Assembly: GCF_018853445.1 (NCBI RefSeq)
Contig: NZ_JABELD010000118.1
Coordinates: 1-58,487, forward strand
Direction of reading: 5' to 3'
DNA length: 58,487 nt
Origin: Acidithiobacillus concretivorus
GTDB lineage: Bacteria; Pseudomonadota; Gammaproteobacteria; Acidithiobacillales; Acidithiobacillaceae
Below, piece by piece: positions 8,247 to 15,658 of this stretch. The notes beneath the pieces were generated by a model. That model did not search any database. It saw only the letters and a program-made list of their open reading frames with translations, and was not told the DNA's origin. Every line of letters begins with the position of its first letter. The first letter of the stretch is position 1. Position numbers and translations under genes: made by a program.

Positions 8247-8275
8247 AGAGATTGAGGGCCATTATTTCAATCTCT
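8247..8275 (+). promoter_or_regulatory. 5' UTR hairpin before the first bufferin precursor
   Basis: A perfect nine-base inverted repeat (AGAGATTGA / TCAATCTCT) with an 11-base loop ends two bases before the ribosome site AGAGGAGG (8277-8284) of the gene at 8290. It could stabilise the leader RNA or gate translation. There is no T-tract, so it is not an intrinsic terminator. Confidence 0.5.
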
Positions 8276-8289
8276 AAGAGGAGGCTACA

Positions 8290-8571
8290 ATGAAATCCAC
8301 AAATAACGATCATCATCTGTCAAAGCAACTGATTTTGGCTGGCATGTTAGCTCTTGCCGGGACTGTCGGGGCGACAACTCCAGCATTCGCGAGCCATGCC
8401 CCATGGGTCAAATGTTACGGTATTGCCAGAGCACACATGAATGATTGTGCAACCACCACCCATTCCTGTGCAGGCCAATCTATCCATAATGGTGGCAAGT
8501 ATTCCTTTCTGCTGATCCCACAGGGACTATGTCAAAAAATAGTCGGAGGTAGTCTGACGCCTGGCAAATAA
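8290..8571 (+). CDS. bufA1: Bufferin-type RiPP precursor (DUF2282), four-Cys form
   Basis: 93 residues. A signal peptide ([21 protein letters not shown]) is followed by the DUF2282 core [36 protein letters not shown] with four cysteines. In characterised bufferins the signal peptide doubles as leader, core cysteines are oxidised to thiooxazoles by a DUF692 (MNIO) enzyme with a DUF2063 partner, and the exported product binds copper in the periplasm. All these partners follow here. It is the first of two precursors in the cluster. A strong AGGAGG site suggests high expression. Function is inferred from the family; the Cys pattern is seen directly. Confidence 0.85.
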   Translation: MKSTNNDHHLSKQLILAGMLALAGTVGATTPAFASHAPWVKCYGIARAHMNDCATTTHSCAGQSIHNGGKYSFLLIPQGLCQKIVGGSLTPGK

Positions 8572-8682
8572 GACAAGATCATCCACCGCTATGCTATTCA
8601 TGCATTCCGCTTTTGCGCTAATGGATCAACAAGCATCGGGTGAACCATGAAAAACGATCAGTTTTCATCGGGAGGATTTTGC

Positions 8683-9171
8683 ATGGCTACTTGCTCTATT
8701 GCTTTCCATAAAATGGAAAAATGGTACGAAATTATTGTGCACTGGTTGCATTATCTCGCACCTGTGGCAGATCTGGCGGCACGACTCTGGGTGGCGCGGA
8801 TATTCTGGATGGCAGGTATGGTCAAACTGCAAAGCATGACGGCCACTGTGGCCCTTTTCAGATATATGTATCACGTGCCATTAATTCCTCCCGTATGGGC
8901 AGCCTATCTGGGTACGGGTATCGAAATCCTTTTTCCCATACTGTTGGCGTTGGGTCTGGCGGGTCGTTTTGCTGCCGGTTTTTTATTCATCTACAACATC
9001 ATTACGGTGCTTTCTTATCCGCAAATGGGTGTTGCCGGAATGATGGATCAGGTGCCTTGGGGCATTTTTCTGCTATTTACGACGGTTTATGGTCCTGGCC
9101 TCTTTTCTTTGGATTATGGTTTGAGTCGTATTTGGAAACGTATGCCACCTGCCGCCCAAAAAGCGGTCTAA
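8683..9171 (+). CDS. DoxX-family membrane protein of the bufferin cluster
   Basis: 162 residues from the ATG preceded by GGGAGG; an in-frame ATG at 8647 has no ribosome site. Four hydrophobic helices are visible, with the DoxX-like segment ARLWVARIFWMAGMVKL near the start and PPVWAAYLGTGIEILFPILLALGLAGRF in the middle. DoxX-type proteins are inner-membrane components regularly encoded beside DUF2282/DUF692/DUF2063 genes and may couple to the quinone pool. Here the gene lies between the two precursor genes on the same strand, so it is probably part of one transcript. Confidence 0.82.
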   Translation: MATCSIAFHKMEKWYEIIVHWLHYLAPVADLAARLWVARIFWMAGMVKLQSMTATVALFRYMYHVPLIPPVWAAYLGTGIEILFPILLALGLAGRFAAGFLFIYNIITVLSYPQMGVAGMMDQVPWGIFLLFTTVYGPGLFSLDYGLSRIWKRMPPAAQKAV

Positions 9172-9256
9172 TCAAGCATTGTCTTGCACCATTGGGGTGT
9201 AAGACATATTTCCCTTTGGGGAAAACCACGTGGTTGTTATGAAAAAGGAGTTAATC

Positions 9257-9559
9257 ATGAGTAAGGAAATGATAAATCGCAAACATACTTTCCAGCGTGC
9301 ACTATTTGCTGGGGCTGTCGCTATGGCTGGAGTGGGTTTTGCCGGGACTGCGATGGCCGGAATGATGCCACAGGGCTATGTCAAGTGTTACGGCATTGCC
9401 CGTGCGCATCAAAACCAGTGCATGTCCATAGGTGGTGTTACGCGTGGTTCCGCAAAAACCAATGGTAATCCGGATGCCTGGCTGGCCGTACCCAAAGGGG
9501 TTTGCCTGAAAATCGTGGGTAGCAGCCTGACCCCCGGAAAGACCCCCGCTAAGAAATAA
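9257..9559 (+). CDS. bufA1: Second bufferin-type precursor (DUF2282), three-Cys variant
   Basis: 100 residues from the ATG after AAAGGAG; the upstream in-frame codons at 9230 lack a ribosome site. The signal peptide (RALFAGAVAMAGVGFAGTAMA) is followed by [29 protein letters not shown] and AVPKGVCLKIVGSSLTPGK. The core matches the first precursor at both ends, but HSCAG, which supplies the third cysteine there, is replaced by VTRGSA. Only three Cys remain, so the modified product must differ in heterocycle or disulfide number. A hairpin directly follows its stop. Confidence 0.85.
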   Translation: MSKEMINRKHTFQRALFAGAVAMAGVGFAGTAMAGMMPQGYVKCYGIARAHQNQCMSIGGVTRGSAKTNGNPDAWLAVPKGVCLKIVGSSLTPGKTPAKK

Positions 9560-9566
9560 ATAGGGG

Positions 9567-9591
9567 TGCCGAGGCCTTACTGGCCTCGGCA
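9567..9591 (+). terminator. Intercistronic hairpin between precursor and modifying enzyme
   Basis: A perfect ten-base stem (TGCCGAGGCC / GGCCTCGGCA) with loop TTACT lies eight bases after the precursor stop. It is followed by TATTTGC rather than a long T-run. Such elements often cause partial termination or protect upstream RNA, keeping precursor levels above enzyme levels. Confidence 0.6.
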
Positions 9592-9651
9592 TATTTGCAG
9601 AATGCTGAAAAAACCTTTTTTGAGCATTTTGGTAGCCAGGAGAACAAGTTC

Positions 9652-10530
9652 ATGATCCAGGACACTACGGCAAATCACACGAGCACCTTATCCAAGGAGG
9701 GGATTCCTGTAGATACAGGAATTGGTCTACGTGCCTGCCATTATCCCGATTTCCAAAGCGGCAAACCGCCAACAGCCTGGGTCGAGGCACATAGTGAAAA
9801 TCTGTTTGCTGCGGGAGGCTTGCCCCATCGGGTGATGCAGCAGGTGCGCAGTCATTATCCCTTGAGCCTTCATGGCGTCGGCCTGTCTTTGGGGAGTATG
9901 GACCCTTTGAATAAGGAACATCTCCAACAACTGCAGCAAGTGATCAGCCGTTATGAACCGGGACTGGTTTCCGAACATCTCTGCTGGGTAGCGTCGGAGG
10001 GACGTTATCTTCACGATTTATTACCCATACCTTATACCGAAGACATGCTGCAGCATGTCAGTGATCGGATTGATCAAGTGCAAAATGTTCTTCGACGACA
10101 AATTCTGATCGAAAATGTTTCGGCCTACCTACATTTTGCCGATGATCAAATGACGGAATGGGCTTTTTTAAATGCCCTGGTACGGCGTACGGGATGCGGA
10201 TTATTGCTGGATATCAATAATCTCTACGTCAGCAGCCAGAATCTTGGAATCCACAGTGATGAGTATTTGGTAAACCTCAAAGCGGATGCGGTCCAGGAGA
10301 TTCATCTGGCCGGGTTTTCGGTAGAAACCGCGTTGGGTCAGGAAGTACTCATTGATACCCACAGTCAGGCAGTCTGGCCTGAGGTCTGGTCTCTTTATCG
10401 TCGTGCCTTGCACATCCTCGGACGCAGGGTGCCTACTTTAATTGAATGGGATACCAACATTCCGCCACTTGATGTCTTGTTAGGCGAGGCACAGAAAGCC
10501 CAGTATATTCTGGAGAATATCCATGAATGA
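9652..10530 (+). CDS. bufB: DUF692 / MNIO oxidative RiPP-modifying enzyme (BufB-like)
   Basis: 292 residues starting at MIQDTTANHT after AGGAGA; the longer frame from 9595 has no ribosome site. Family signatures appear along a TIM-barrel: GIGLRACHYPDF, VEAHSENLFAAGG, SLHGVGLSLGS, SEHLCW, IPYTEDML, LIENVSAYLH, LLLDINNLYVSSQN, IHLAGF, LIDTHSQAVWPEVW and LIEWDTNIP. The conserved His, Asp and Glu bind two or three irons in MNIO enzymes, which oxidise precursor cysteines. It overlaps the DUF2063 gene by eight bases. Its substrates are expected to be the two DUF2282 peptides upstream, before they are exported. Confidence 0.9.
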   Translation: MIQDTTANHTSTLSKEGIPVDTGIGLRACHYPDFQSGKPPTAWVEAHSENLFAAGGLPHRVMQQVRSHYPLSLHGVGLSLGSMDPLNKEHLQQLQQVISRYEPGLVSEHLCWVASEGRYLHDLLPIPYTEDMLQHVSDRIDQVQNVLRRQILIENVSAYLHFADDQMTEWAFLNALVRRTGCGLLLDINNLYVSSQNLGIHSDEYLVNLKADAVQEIHLAGFSVETALGQEVLIDTHSQAVWPEVWSLYRRALHILGRRVPTLIEWDTNIPPLDVLLGEAQKAQYILENIHE

Positions 10531-11239
10531 TGACGCACTGGACTGGCAAAAATCCTTTGTAAATGCCGTCATGTCACCGGAAGAAGGCCGTGTTATTTCC
10601 GGACTGAGCGGATCGATTTCTGCTGCGGCTGCAACCGCCATTTATCGCAACAACATTCTGGAAGGCTTTAACGAAAGCCTCAAAAATATTTACGGTGCGA
10701 TCTTCGTGCTGATTGGGGAAGATTGTTTTCGTGAAATTGCATATTCCTACGGCCGCTCCATTCCCTCTTTATCTGGCGACCGCAACGCCTATGGCGCGCA
10801 CATGCCTGCCTTTCTCGCCCACCATCCACTCACCCGGGAAATAGTTTATTTACCCGATATGGCACGGTTGGAATGGGCCAGTCATGAAGCTTACTCTGCA
10901 GCAGAATACTTTATTGGTCATGGATTACATGCTTCCCTGCGCCTGGTGGAGTCGAGCTATCCGTTAATGGCGCTCTGGCAACTGTGCCAGCATCCCGATG
11001 CAGAGGGTACGCTGGATTTGGATGCACTTGGTGGTGATAGCGTCCTGGTTGTGCGCCCTCAGGACGATGTTCTGATGCGCAGCTTGTCCCCAGGCGAGGC
11101 CGCCTGGTATCGGGCATTACAGGAAGGACATCCACCAAATCAGGCCGCAAACGCCGCCCGAATTGCTGAACCGGGCTGTAACCCTACGATCTATTGGGAA
11201 ACAGCAGTAGATGACGGGGTGTTACAACAACAGCACTGA
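10523..11239 (+). CDS. bufC: DUF2063 partner protein (BufC-like)
   Basis: 238 residues. The N-terminal helical DUF2063 domain is visible (YRNNILEGFNESLKNIYGAIFVLIGEDCFREIA..Y, then AHHPLTREIVYLPDMARLEWA), followed by a variable C-terminal wing-like domain. In related systems this protein recruits the precursor to the DUF692 enzyme and is needed for modification. The ATG lies within the 3' end of the enzyme gene, showing coupled translation and an expected one-to-one complex. Some residues in the C-terminal half (SLSPGEAAWYRALQEG) match the typical ending of the family. Confidence 0.85.
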   Translation: MNDDALDWQKSFVNAVMSPEEGRVISGLSGSISAAAATAIYRNNILEGFNESLKNIYGAIFVLIGEDCFREIAYSYGRSIPSLSGDRNAYGAHMPAFLAHHPLTREIVYLPDMARLEWASHEAYSAAEYFIGHGLHASLRLVESSYPLMALWQLCQHPDAEGTLDLDALGGDSVLVVRPQDDVLMRSLSPGEAAWYRALQEGHPPNQAANAARIAEPGCNPTIYWETAVDDGVLQQQH

Positions 11240-11319
11240 GGTTGCGAACACGCATGAAGCATTCAGTTTTGAGTAGCACTTTATCTGAAATAATCGGTGT
11301 ACCAGGAGAATGACGCGCT

Positions 11320-11952
11320 ATGAAAAACAGAATTAGAACCAACTTGCTGAAATGGCTGGGAATCGGAATATTCAGCAGTAGTCTATTACTTTTTGGCACG
11401 ACTTTCGCTGAAGCTCAGGCAAACACGGATACTGCTACAGCTGTACCGCCCAAAAAGCTGACGGCGAATGAACTTTGGAAGCATATTCTGGCGCATCACC
11501 TCACTTATATTCAGGAAGGCCACCATGGTCCCATCATTTATGATTTTCAGGATCCCAACTGTCCTTATTGCCATGTGATGTACACTCATGAGGCCGCCTT
11601 GATCAAGGCTGGGAAATTGACGGTCCGTTATGTGCCCGTGGCAATCCTGACGCCGCAAAGTCCGGCAGAAGCCGCCGATTGGCTGCAATCTCCCCATCCT
11701 CTGGCAACCTTAAAACATTTTGAATCCATAGTTGGCCCTGCATTACGTAGCGGTGACTATCACAATCTCCCCAAGGCCACACCCACAGCAAAAACAACTG
11801 AAGATCTCAAGCATAATCTGGAAATGATGCGTGCATTGGGTTTCGATGGTACGCCCGCCATGTTGTATCGTCTCAAAAATGGTCATATTGGCAGCATCCC
11901 CGGAATGATTTCTGAAAAACAGCTTTCCGGACTGCTACCGCATTTACGGTGA
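11320..11952 (+). CDS. Exported thioredoxin-fold protein, DsbG/DsbC-like (CPYC)
   Basis: 210 residues with a signal peptide (FSSSLLLFGTTFAEAQA), a short dimerisation-like linker and a thioredoxin fold carrying the active site DPNCPYCHVMY. The cis-proline loop is GTPAML. This is the layout of periplasmic disulfide isomerases of the DsbC/DsbG type, although the N-terminal dimer domain seems shorter than usual. It lies 80 bases after the DUF2063 gene with its own AGGAG site. Keeping bufferin cysteines in the proper redox state in the periplasm is a reasonable inferred role. Confidence 0.78.
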   Translation: MKNRIRTNLLKWLGIGIFSSSLLLFGTTFAEAQANTDTATAVPPKKLTANELWKHILAHHLTYIQEGHHGPIIYDFQDPNCPYCHVMYTHEAALIKAGKLTVRYVPVAILTPQSPAEAADWLQSPHPLATLKHFESIVGPALRSGDYHNLPKATPTAKTTEDLKHNLEMMRALGFDGTPAMLYRLKNGHIGSIPGMISEKQLSGLLPHLR

Positions 11953-12087
11953 GTATTACAGGGACGCTGGGTCGCTGGGTTATTCCTCTCCAGAAAGTGC
12001 CACCGAAGATTTGTTGCCCGGGAGAGAATGCTTTTTTAGGAAATGGCAATGTAACGAGCGCTTTTGTTTGCTTGTGCCCATTTGGGC

Positions 12088-12747
12088 ATGAATGATTTCT
12101 ATGAACGGGGTCTGGTCTTGAATGACAAAAACAATGTGAATACCCAAGAAAATACCCCAGAAGATCAGTCGCTCCGCGCCTGTCATCCTGAACAATGGTT
12201 GGATCAATATGGTGACGGCCTCTACCGACGGGCACTTTTTAGAACAAGCAGTGCCGAAGTGGCAGAAGATCTTGTGCAAGAAGCTCTATTGGCGGCATGG
12301 CAATGTCGTGAAAAATTTTCCGGGGAAGCGCAGGAGCGCGCTTGGCTCTATGGTATTTTGGAACATAAAATTCAGGATTATTATCGCCGGAACGCGCGGA
12401 CTCCGAAAATCAGTAATCTGGAAGTCGATGATCAGGATTCGGACATTGAGGCATCGGCGTTTCAAAGTAATGGTACTTGGGCCAGCAAACCCGGTGCATG
12501 GGGTCGTGACCCACAAGAGGCTGCGGAATCTAAAGACTTTATGCGCATTATTCAAGGCTGTTTAAATGAGCTTCCAGAGCAGCAGCGTTCTGCATTTATG
12601 TTGCGCGAATGGTATGGCGAAGAGATTGCACTTTGTGCAAAAACGCTGGCTGTCACCGCTAATCATCTCTCTGTTTTACTCCATCGCGCACGGCTCCAAA
12701 TCAGTCGCTGCCTGGAATTTCGATTTGCAGGAGGAGAACAACATTGA
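12088..12747 (+). CDS. ECF-type RNA polymerase sigma factor
   Basis: About 220 residues; start uncertain between ATG 12088, TTG 12118 and TTG 12064, none with a strong ribosome site. Region 2 is seen in YRRALFRTSSAEVAEDLVQEALLAAW and W..GILEHKIQDYYRR, region 4 in CLNELPEQQRSAFMLREWYGEEIALCAKTLAVTANHLSVLLHRARLQI. The stop overlaps the next start (TTGA), an anti-sigma gene, as is usual for ECF systems. In other bacteria bufferin operons are driven by a metal-responsive ECF factor, so it may control the genes just upstream. That is inference; I could not define a shared promoter motif. Confidence 0.85.
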   Translation: MNDFYERGLVLNDKNNVNTQENTPEDQSLRACHPEQWLDQYGDGLYRRALFRTSSAEVAEDLVQEALLAAWQCREKFSGEAQERAWLYGILEHKIQDYYRRNARTPKISNLEVDDQDSDIEASAFQSNGTWASKPGAWGRDPQEAAESKDFMRIIQGCLNELPEQQRSAFMLREWYGEEIALCAKTLAVTANHLSVLLHRARLQISRCLEFRFAGGEQH

Positions 12748-13040
12748 AAAAGCGTTTTATGCTGACTTGCCAGGATGCCTCAAGACTCCTGTCTAAAGCT
12801 CAGGAACACACATTGCCCTTTCGCGAACGCTGGGCACTCAAAATACATCTTTTTTTCTGTGTCTCCTGTCGCAACTATGCCCGACAAATCGGTTGGATAG
12901 ACCAGGTTTTTCACCTGGTCGCTCATCAATGGAACACCTATCACCTGAGCCACGAGGCTAAAGAACGTATTCGTGAGACGTTGAAAAAAGCCGAGCCAGG
13001 ATTGGGTTGTGATCATAGCAAAGAGGAGGACCACCTATGA
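12744..13040 (+). CDS. ZAS-type (zinc-finger) anti-sigma factor
   Basis: 98 residues beginning with TTG, chosen because GGAGGAG lies just upstream and the codon overlaps the sigma stop. It contains the Hx3Cx2C motif (KIHLFFCVSCRNY) of zinc-binding anti-sigma domains and an N-terminal Cys (LTCQDASRLL). There is no membrane helix, so it is a soluble cytosolic type that could release its sigma factor on thiol oxidation or metal binding. Its own stop overlaps the ATG of a 44-residue reading frame. Confidence 0.82.
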   Translation: MKKRFMLTCQDASRLLSKAQEHTLPFRERWALKIHLFFCVSCRNYARQIGWIDQVFHLVAHQWNTYHLSHEAKERIRETLKKAEPGLGCDHSKEEDHL

Positions 13041-13210
13041 ACGGGATGATGACTGAACAGGCAAGCAGTAATGAGATTGCAGGATTCTCCGGGGCCAATG
13101 CGGTACAAGACGATTTCGCGTCCGCCTGCAGAAATCCGTTGCACCCGGATCTGGCCTTTCAGCACCAATAAATATTGGATGCAGGGAGTGCCCGTCCGTG
13201 TGAAAGGGCG
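13016..13210 (-). pseudogene. Fragment of a Crp/Fnr-family regulator
   Basis: On the minus strand one frame reads FTRTGTPCIQYLLVLKGQIR then VQRISAGGREIVLYRIGPGES and CNLITACLFS. This is the beta-barrel (cyclic-nucleotide-binding-like) part of Crp/Fnr regulators with the usual GREIVLYR..GPGESC signature. A stop lies directly before it, and the frame ends soon after, so both the N-terminal strands and the DNA-binding helices are gone. The fragment lies antisense across the end of the anti-sigma gene and the small reading frame at 13037-13171. Confidence 0.72.
13037..13171 (+). CDS. Possible 44-aa protein coupled to the anti-sigma gene
   Basis: The ATG overlaps the anti-sigma stop (ATGA) and has an ideal AGAGGAGGA site. 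The frame encodes a polar 44-residue peptide (MNGMMTEQASSN..) with one Cys and ends in TAA. It lies opposite the Crp/Fnr fragment, so the coding potential may be accidental and the signal at its start a leftover of a lost third gene of the sigma operon. No family recognised. Confidence 0.35.
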   Translation: MNGMMTEQASSNEIAGFSGANAVQDDFASACRNPLHPDLAFQHQ

Positions 13211-13291
13211 TCATGATGCTACTACAATATGAGGAGGGAGGCGCTAAGCAGCATTTTAGTCCGGCAGGGTCGTCTGAGCGCTTTGTTGTTT

Positions 13292-13320
13292 TTGACAACA
13301 TACCGGACAGTTGGTACTTT
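13292..13320 (+). promoter_or_regulatory. Sigma-70-type promoter of the AhpD-like gene
   Basis: TTGACA, a 17-base spacer and TACTTT, 32 bases before the ATG at 13353. It suggests that the AhpD-like gene is transcribed on its own rather than from the sigma-factor operon. Confidence 0.55.
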
Positions 13321-13352
13321 ATGTTTTCATTATCTAATAGAGGAGAATAGTC

Positions 13353-13889
13353 ATGACCACACTTACACTTACCCCGCCTTCGGAAGCCACGGGCGATCTG
13401 GCAGAGCTGTATGCAGCCATTGAAAAATCCTTCGGAGGCGTTCCGGAAGGTCTGCAATTATTTGGCGTCAGCCCCAAATTGCTGGCTATTCAAATGCAGT
13501 TGTTGGGGTATTTCGGTCAGCATCCACGCCTTTCGGGTAATTTCCTGGCATTGCTGCGTTATATTCTTTCAGAAGATGGACACTGCCAGTTTTGCATCGG
13601 GTTCAATCAGTCGCTGCTGGTCAATGCAGGAATCCAGCCCGAAGCTATTCAAAAGGCTGTCGAGAATCCTCGTAACGGACCCCTGGCGGAGCGTGAAAAC
13701 CTGTTGCTGGATTATGTGGTCCGTGCGGTGAGAAATCCCCACGGCGTTAAAGATGCTGAGATCGACCAACTGCTCCAGGAAGGCTGGACGGATCAGGATA
13801 TTTTCGACGCTGTTGCCCATGGTGCCCAGCATACTGCCGTAGATATTCTCTTTGAAACGTTTCGGGTGGCCCCCTTTATAGCCTCCTGA
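13353..13889 (+). CDS. Carboxymuconolactone decarboxylase / AhpD-family protein
   Basis: 178 residues. The AhpD-like core has EDGHCQFCIGFNQSLL, with a redox-active CxxC followed by the helical region containing a conserved His normally used in proton relay; here the residue after the motif is GFN rather than the common AHV. Later come LLLDYVVRAVRNPHGV and DIFDAVAHGAQHTAVD. Family members are thiol-dependent peroxidases or reductants. It starts after a GAGGAG site and a clear promoter. Placement beside the redox-sensing sigma pair suggests a part in oxidative defence. Confidence 0.8.
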   Translation: MTTLTLTPPSEATGDLAELYAAIEKSFGGVPEGLQLFGVSPKLLAIQMQLLGYFGQHPRLSGNFLALLRYILSEDGHCQFCIGFNQSLLVNAGIQPEAIQKAVENPRNGPLAERENLLLDYVVRAVRNPHGVKDAEIDQLLQEGWTDQDIFDAVAHGAQHTAVDILFETFRVAPFIAS

Positions 13890-13921
13890 AAAAACCGATG
13901 TGAGCGCGCAGTGACTGGCAA

Positions 13922-14224
13922 TCACGGCATTTGTTGCGCCGTGTGCTTCACTCTCAGAATCTGGACAGTGCGGGCCACGGTCAGCACACGATAAAAAACG
14001 ATGTAGTTCGGATGCACGAGCAGTTCGCGCAACCAGTCTGGCAAGCCTGGCCGTCCCTGACGGCCTAGCTCGGGATACTGTGCAAGCGGTTTGGTCTTGT
14101 CGCGCAGTTCCTGGCCGAAGCGCTTAGCCCGCGTCGGGTTGTCCTTGCCAATGTAGCGTATGATGGCGCGTAAATCCTCTTGAGCCATAGGCCGCCATTC
14201 AACGCGGAAGGGCTTGGCCGTCAT
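13922..14224 (-). CDS. RelE/ParE-family toxin
   Basis: 100 residues with the ParE/RelE fold pattern: VEWRPMAQEDLRAIIRYI at the N-terminus, AQYPELGRQGRPGLPDWLRELLVHPNYIVFYRV in the centre and VQILRVKHTAQQMP at the end. ParE members poison gyrase and RelE members cut mRNA; the sequence alone does not settle which. Its ATG overlaps the stop of the antitoxin (ATGA), the usual antitoxin-first arrangement. Confidence 0.88.
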   Translation of the reverse strand: MTAKPFRVEWRPMAQEDLRAIIRYIGKDNPTRAKRFGQELRDKTKPLAQYPELGRQGRPGLPDWLRELLVHPNYIVFYRVLTVARTVQILRVKHTAQQMP

Positions 14225-14667
14225 TCGCGCTTTTTCTTCGACAAGGTGACCATGTCGGCGGCCATCTCGGCCATGACTTCATTGTGCGGAATGCTCGGCC
14301 GTGGGTCGTCAATGGATGCCTGAATCTCGCCGGCCAGCCACTGGTTATAGGCTGCGGCTTCATGCGCATCGCGCATGGCCTCGGCTCGGTTCGGCCGACT
14401 GCGGGTCATGTCTTTTTGGTCAGGATTCCAGTTGGTAGCGTCAACCTGCGCAACAGCAATACCCACGTCGCGCAATACGATCAGCGCAGAAGCGGGGTTG
14501 CCAAAACGGCGCGGTACGATACTCCGGGCCTTCGCCAAAACGGCGTTCTGGCCGCTGCGGGTGGCGATTTCAATGAAGAAGCCGCCGCCCTGTCCTTTCA
14601 GGGTTACACCTTTCACGCCACCAGCGCTGGCCGTAGCACGTAGCTGCTCTAGAGTTATGCTATGCAT
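14221..14667 (-). CDS. Antitoxin, stability-determinant type
   Basis: 148 residues from MHSITLEQL, chosen for the AAGGAG site upstream. The N-terminal half (GGVKGVTLKGQGGGFFIEIATRSG..LAKARS..RRFGNP) resembles the ParB-like or KfrB-associated module often fused to these antitoxins. The C-terminal half holds the signature EIQASIDDPRPSIPHNEVMAEM of stability-determinant antitoxins. It is the first gene of a coupled pair with the ParE/RelE toxin. Such pairs usually repress their own promoter. Confidence 0.8.
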   Translation of the reverse strand: MHSITLEQLRATASAGGVKGVTLKGQGGGFFIEIATRSGQNAVLAKARSIVPRRFGNPASALIVLRDVGIAVAQVDATNWNPDQKDMTRSRPNRAEAMRDAHEAAAYNQWLAGEIQASIDDPRPSIPHNEVMAEMAADMVTLSKKKRE

Positions 14668-14854
14668 GGTGCACTCCTTTATCAAGCGTGGTTAAAAGCA
14701 AGAGCCTATTGTGCATAAGAGGTAGAAACCATGCAATTTGTTTGCATTCCTTGACCGCCACGATCAATGCGGCAATCTCGGCTTTACCGCGCACTACGGC
14801 GTCTCCTGGTTCCAGCGTGACATCCGTATTTTCCACGCCGGGCACGCCTTCCAG

Positions 14855-15370
14855 TTCCAGGGTAGAGAATCCAAACTGGATCGGTTCCCCGGTGAGTGGA
14901 TAGCGCCACGACCGGGCGGCCAGCGCCGCCAGGGCCGTAGCCAGTTCCCCGGGTCCGGTGGTGCGGCCAGCAAGGGGCTAATGATCGCAAAGCGCAACAG
15001 CGCCCAGCGATCCCGTTGAGGGGATTCGATACGGGTCTTCATCATGTGGTCTCCAGAGGGGTGCTGCCCAGGCAGCACGGGAGACCCAGCGCCCGAAAAA
15101 CCGTACAGAGGGAGAGGTTCTGCGCTTGCGGCAGAGACTACAGCAGAAACTGAAACGCGAGGCGTACGCTATTCTGATATCCCGTAAACAGCCTCTGGGC
15201 TTGCGCGGATAGTCTGCCCGATGCCACTTCCCGCCACAGGCACAACGGGTGGTCCTGGTTCCTTCGGCAAGGACTTCATCTACGCGGTACAACCACTGAA
15301 ATATTTTGGGGTCCTGCAGGAGGTTATGGCACACTATTGAGGTCCTTATTCTTGGTCGAAAAAGTGACAC
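14855..15370 (-). mobile_element. Remnant of an rve-type transposon with a zinc-binding accessory ORF
   Basis: On the minus strand, starting near 15047, MKTRIESPQRDRWALLRFAI..PLLAAPPDPG, then after a one-base frameshift ELATALAALAARSWRYPLTG and EPIQFGFSTLE, match the N-terminus of the Mu/IS481-like transposases that carry this conserved head. The gene is cut there. Upstream, between about 15340 and 15100, QWLYRVDEVLAEGTRTTRCACGGKWHRADYPRKPRG and CRKRRTSPSVRFFGR match the small Cys-rich protein often encoded beside such transposases, also truncated. No terminal repeats are visible. Confidence 0.65.
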
Positions 15371-15658
15371 TCCCCCAATAGGCGCTTTTGTTCAAGTTCT
15401 TTGAGGGGGGTTACCCTCAGCCCCTCACGCTACGTGACCGTCAGCGCGTCTAAAACCATCAATGTCTCTGACCGTACTCATTTAGGACTGCACGTTCTGT
15501 CACTGACTGACCAATACAATTCCGAAAACATTTTCGACTTGAAACTGAGGAGAAGCGAGTTTGACCATTTCCTCACAACGCCCTCCATGCGCTCTGTTTT
15601 ACATTTTTAAAAAATGTTGTCAGAGTAGTTACTCTGATTGAGATCTTCTGGTCGAGTT
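15371..15658. other. Intergenic, with one GC-rich hairpin
   Basis: Near 15400 the sequence TTGAGGGGGGTTACCCTCAGCCCCTC can fold on itself in two ways. Otherwise I see no gene; the open frame at 15401-15610 has no ribosome site and no coding character. Confidence 0.45.

Noticed and set aside
8220-9204. GTAAGA found before both bufferin precursors (8220-8225 and 9199-9204), as a possible ECF -35 element
   Set aside because: No common second element at a fixed distance, so it may be chance.
15401-15610. 69-codon open frame
   Set aside because: No ribosome site and no family features.
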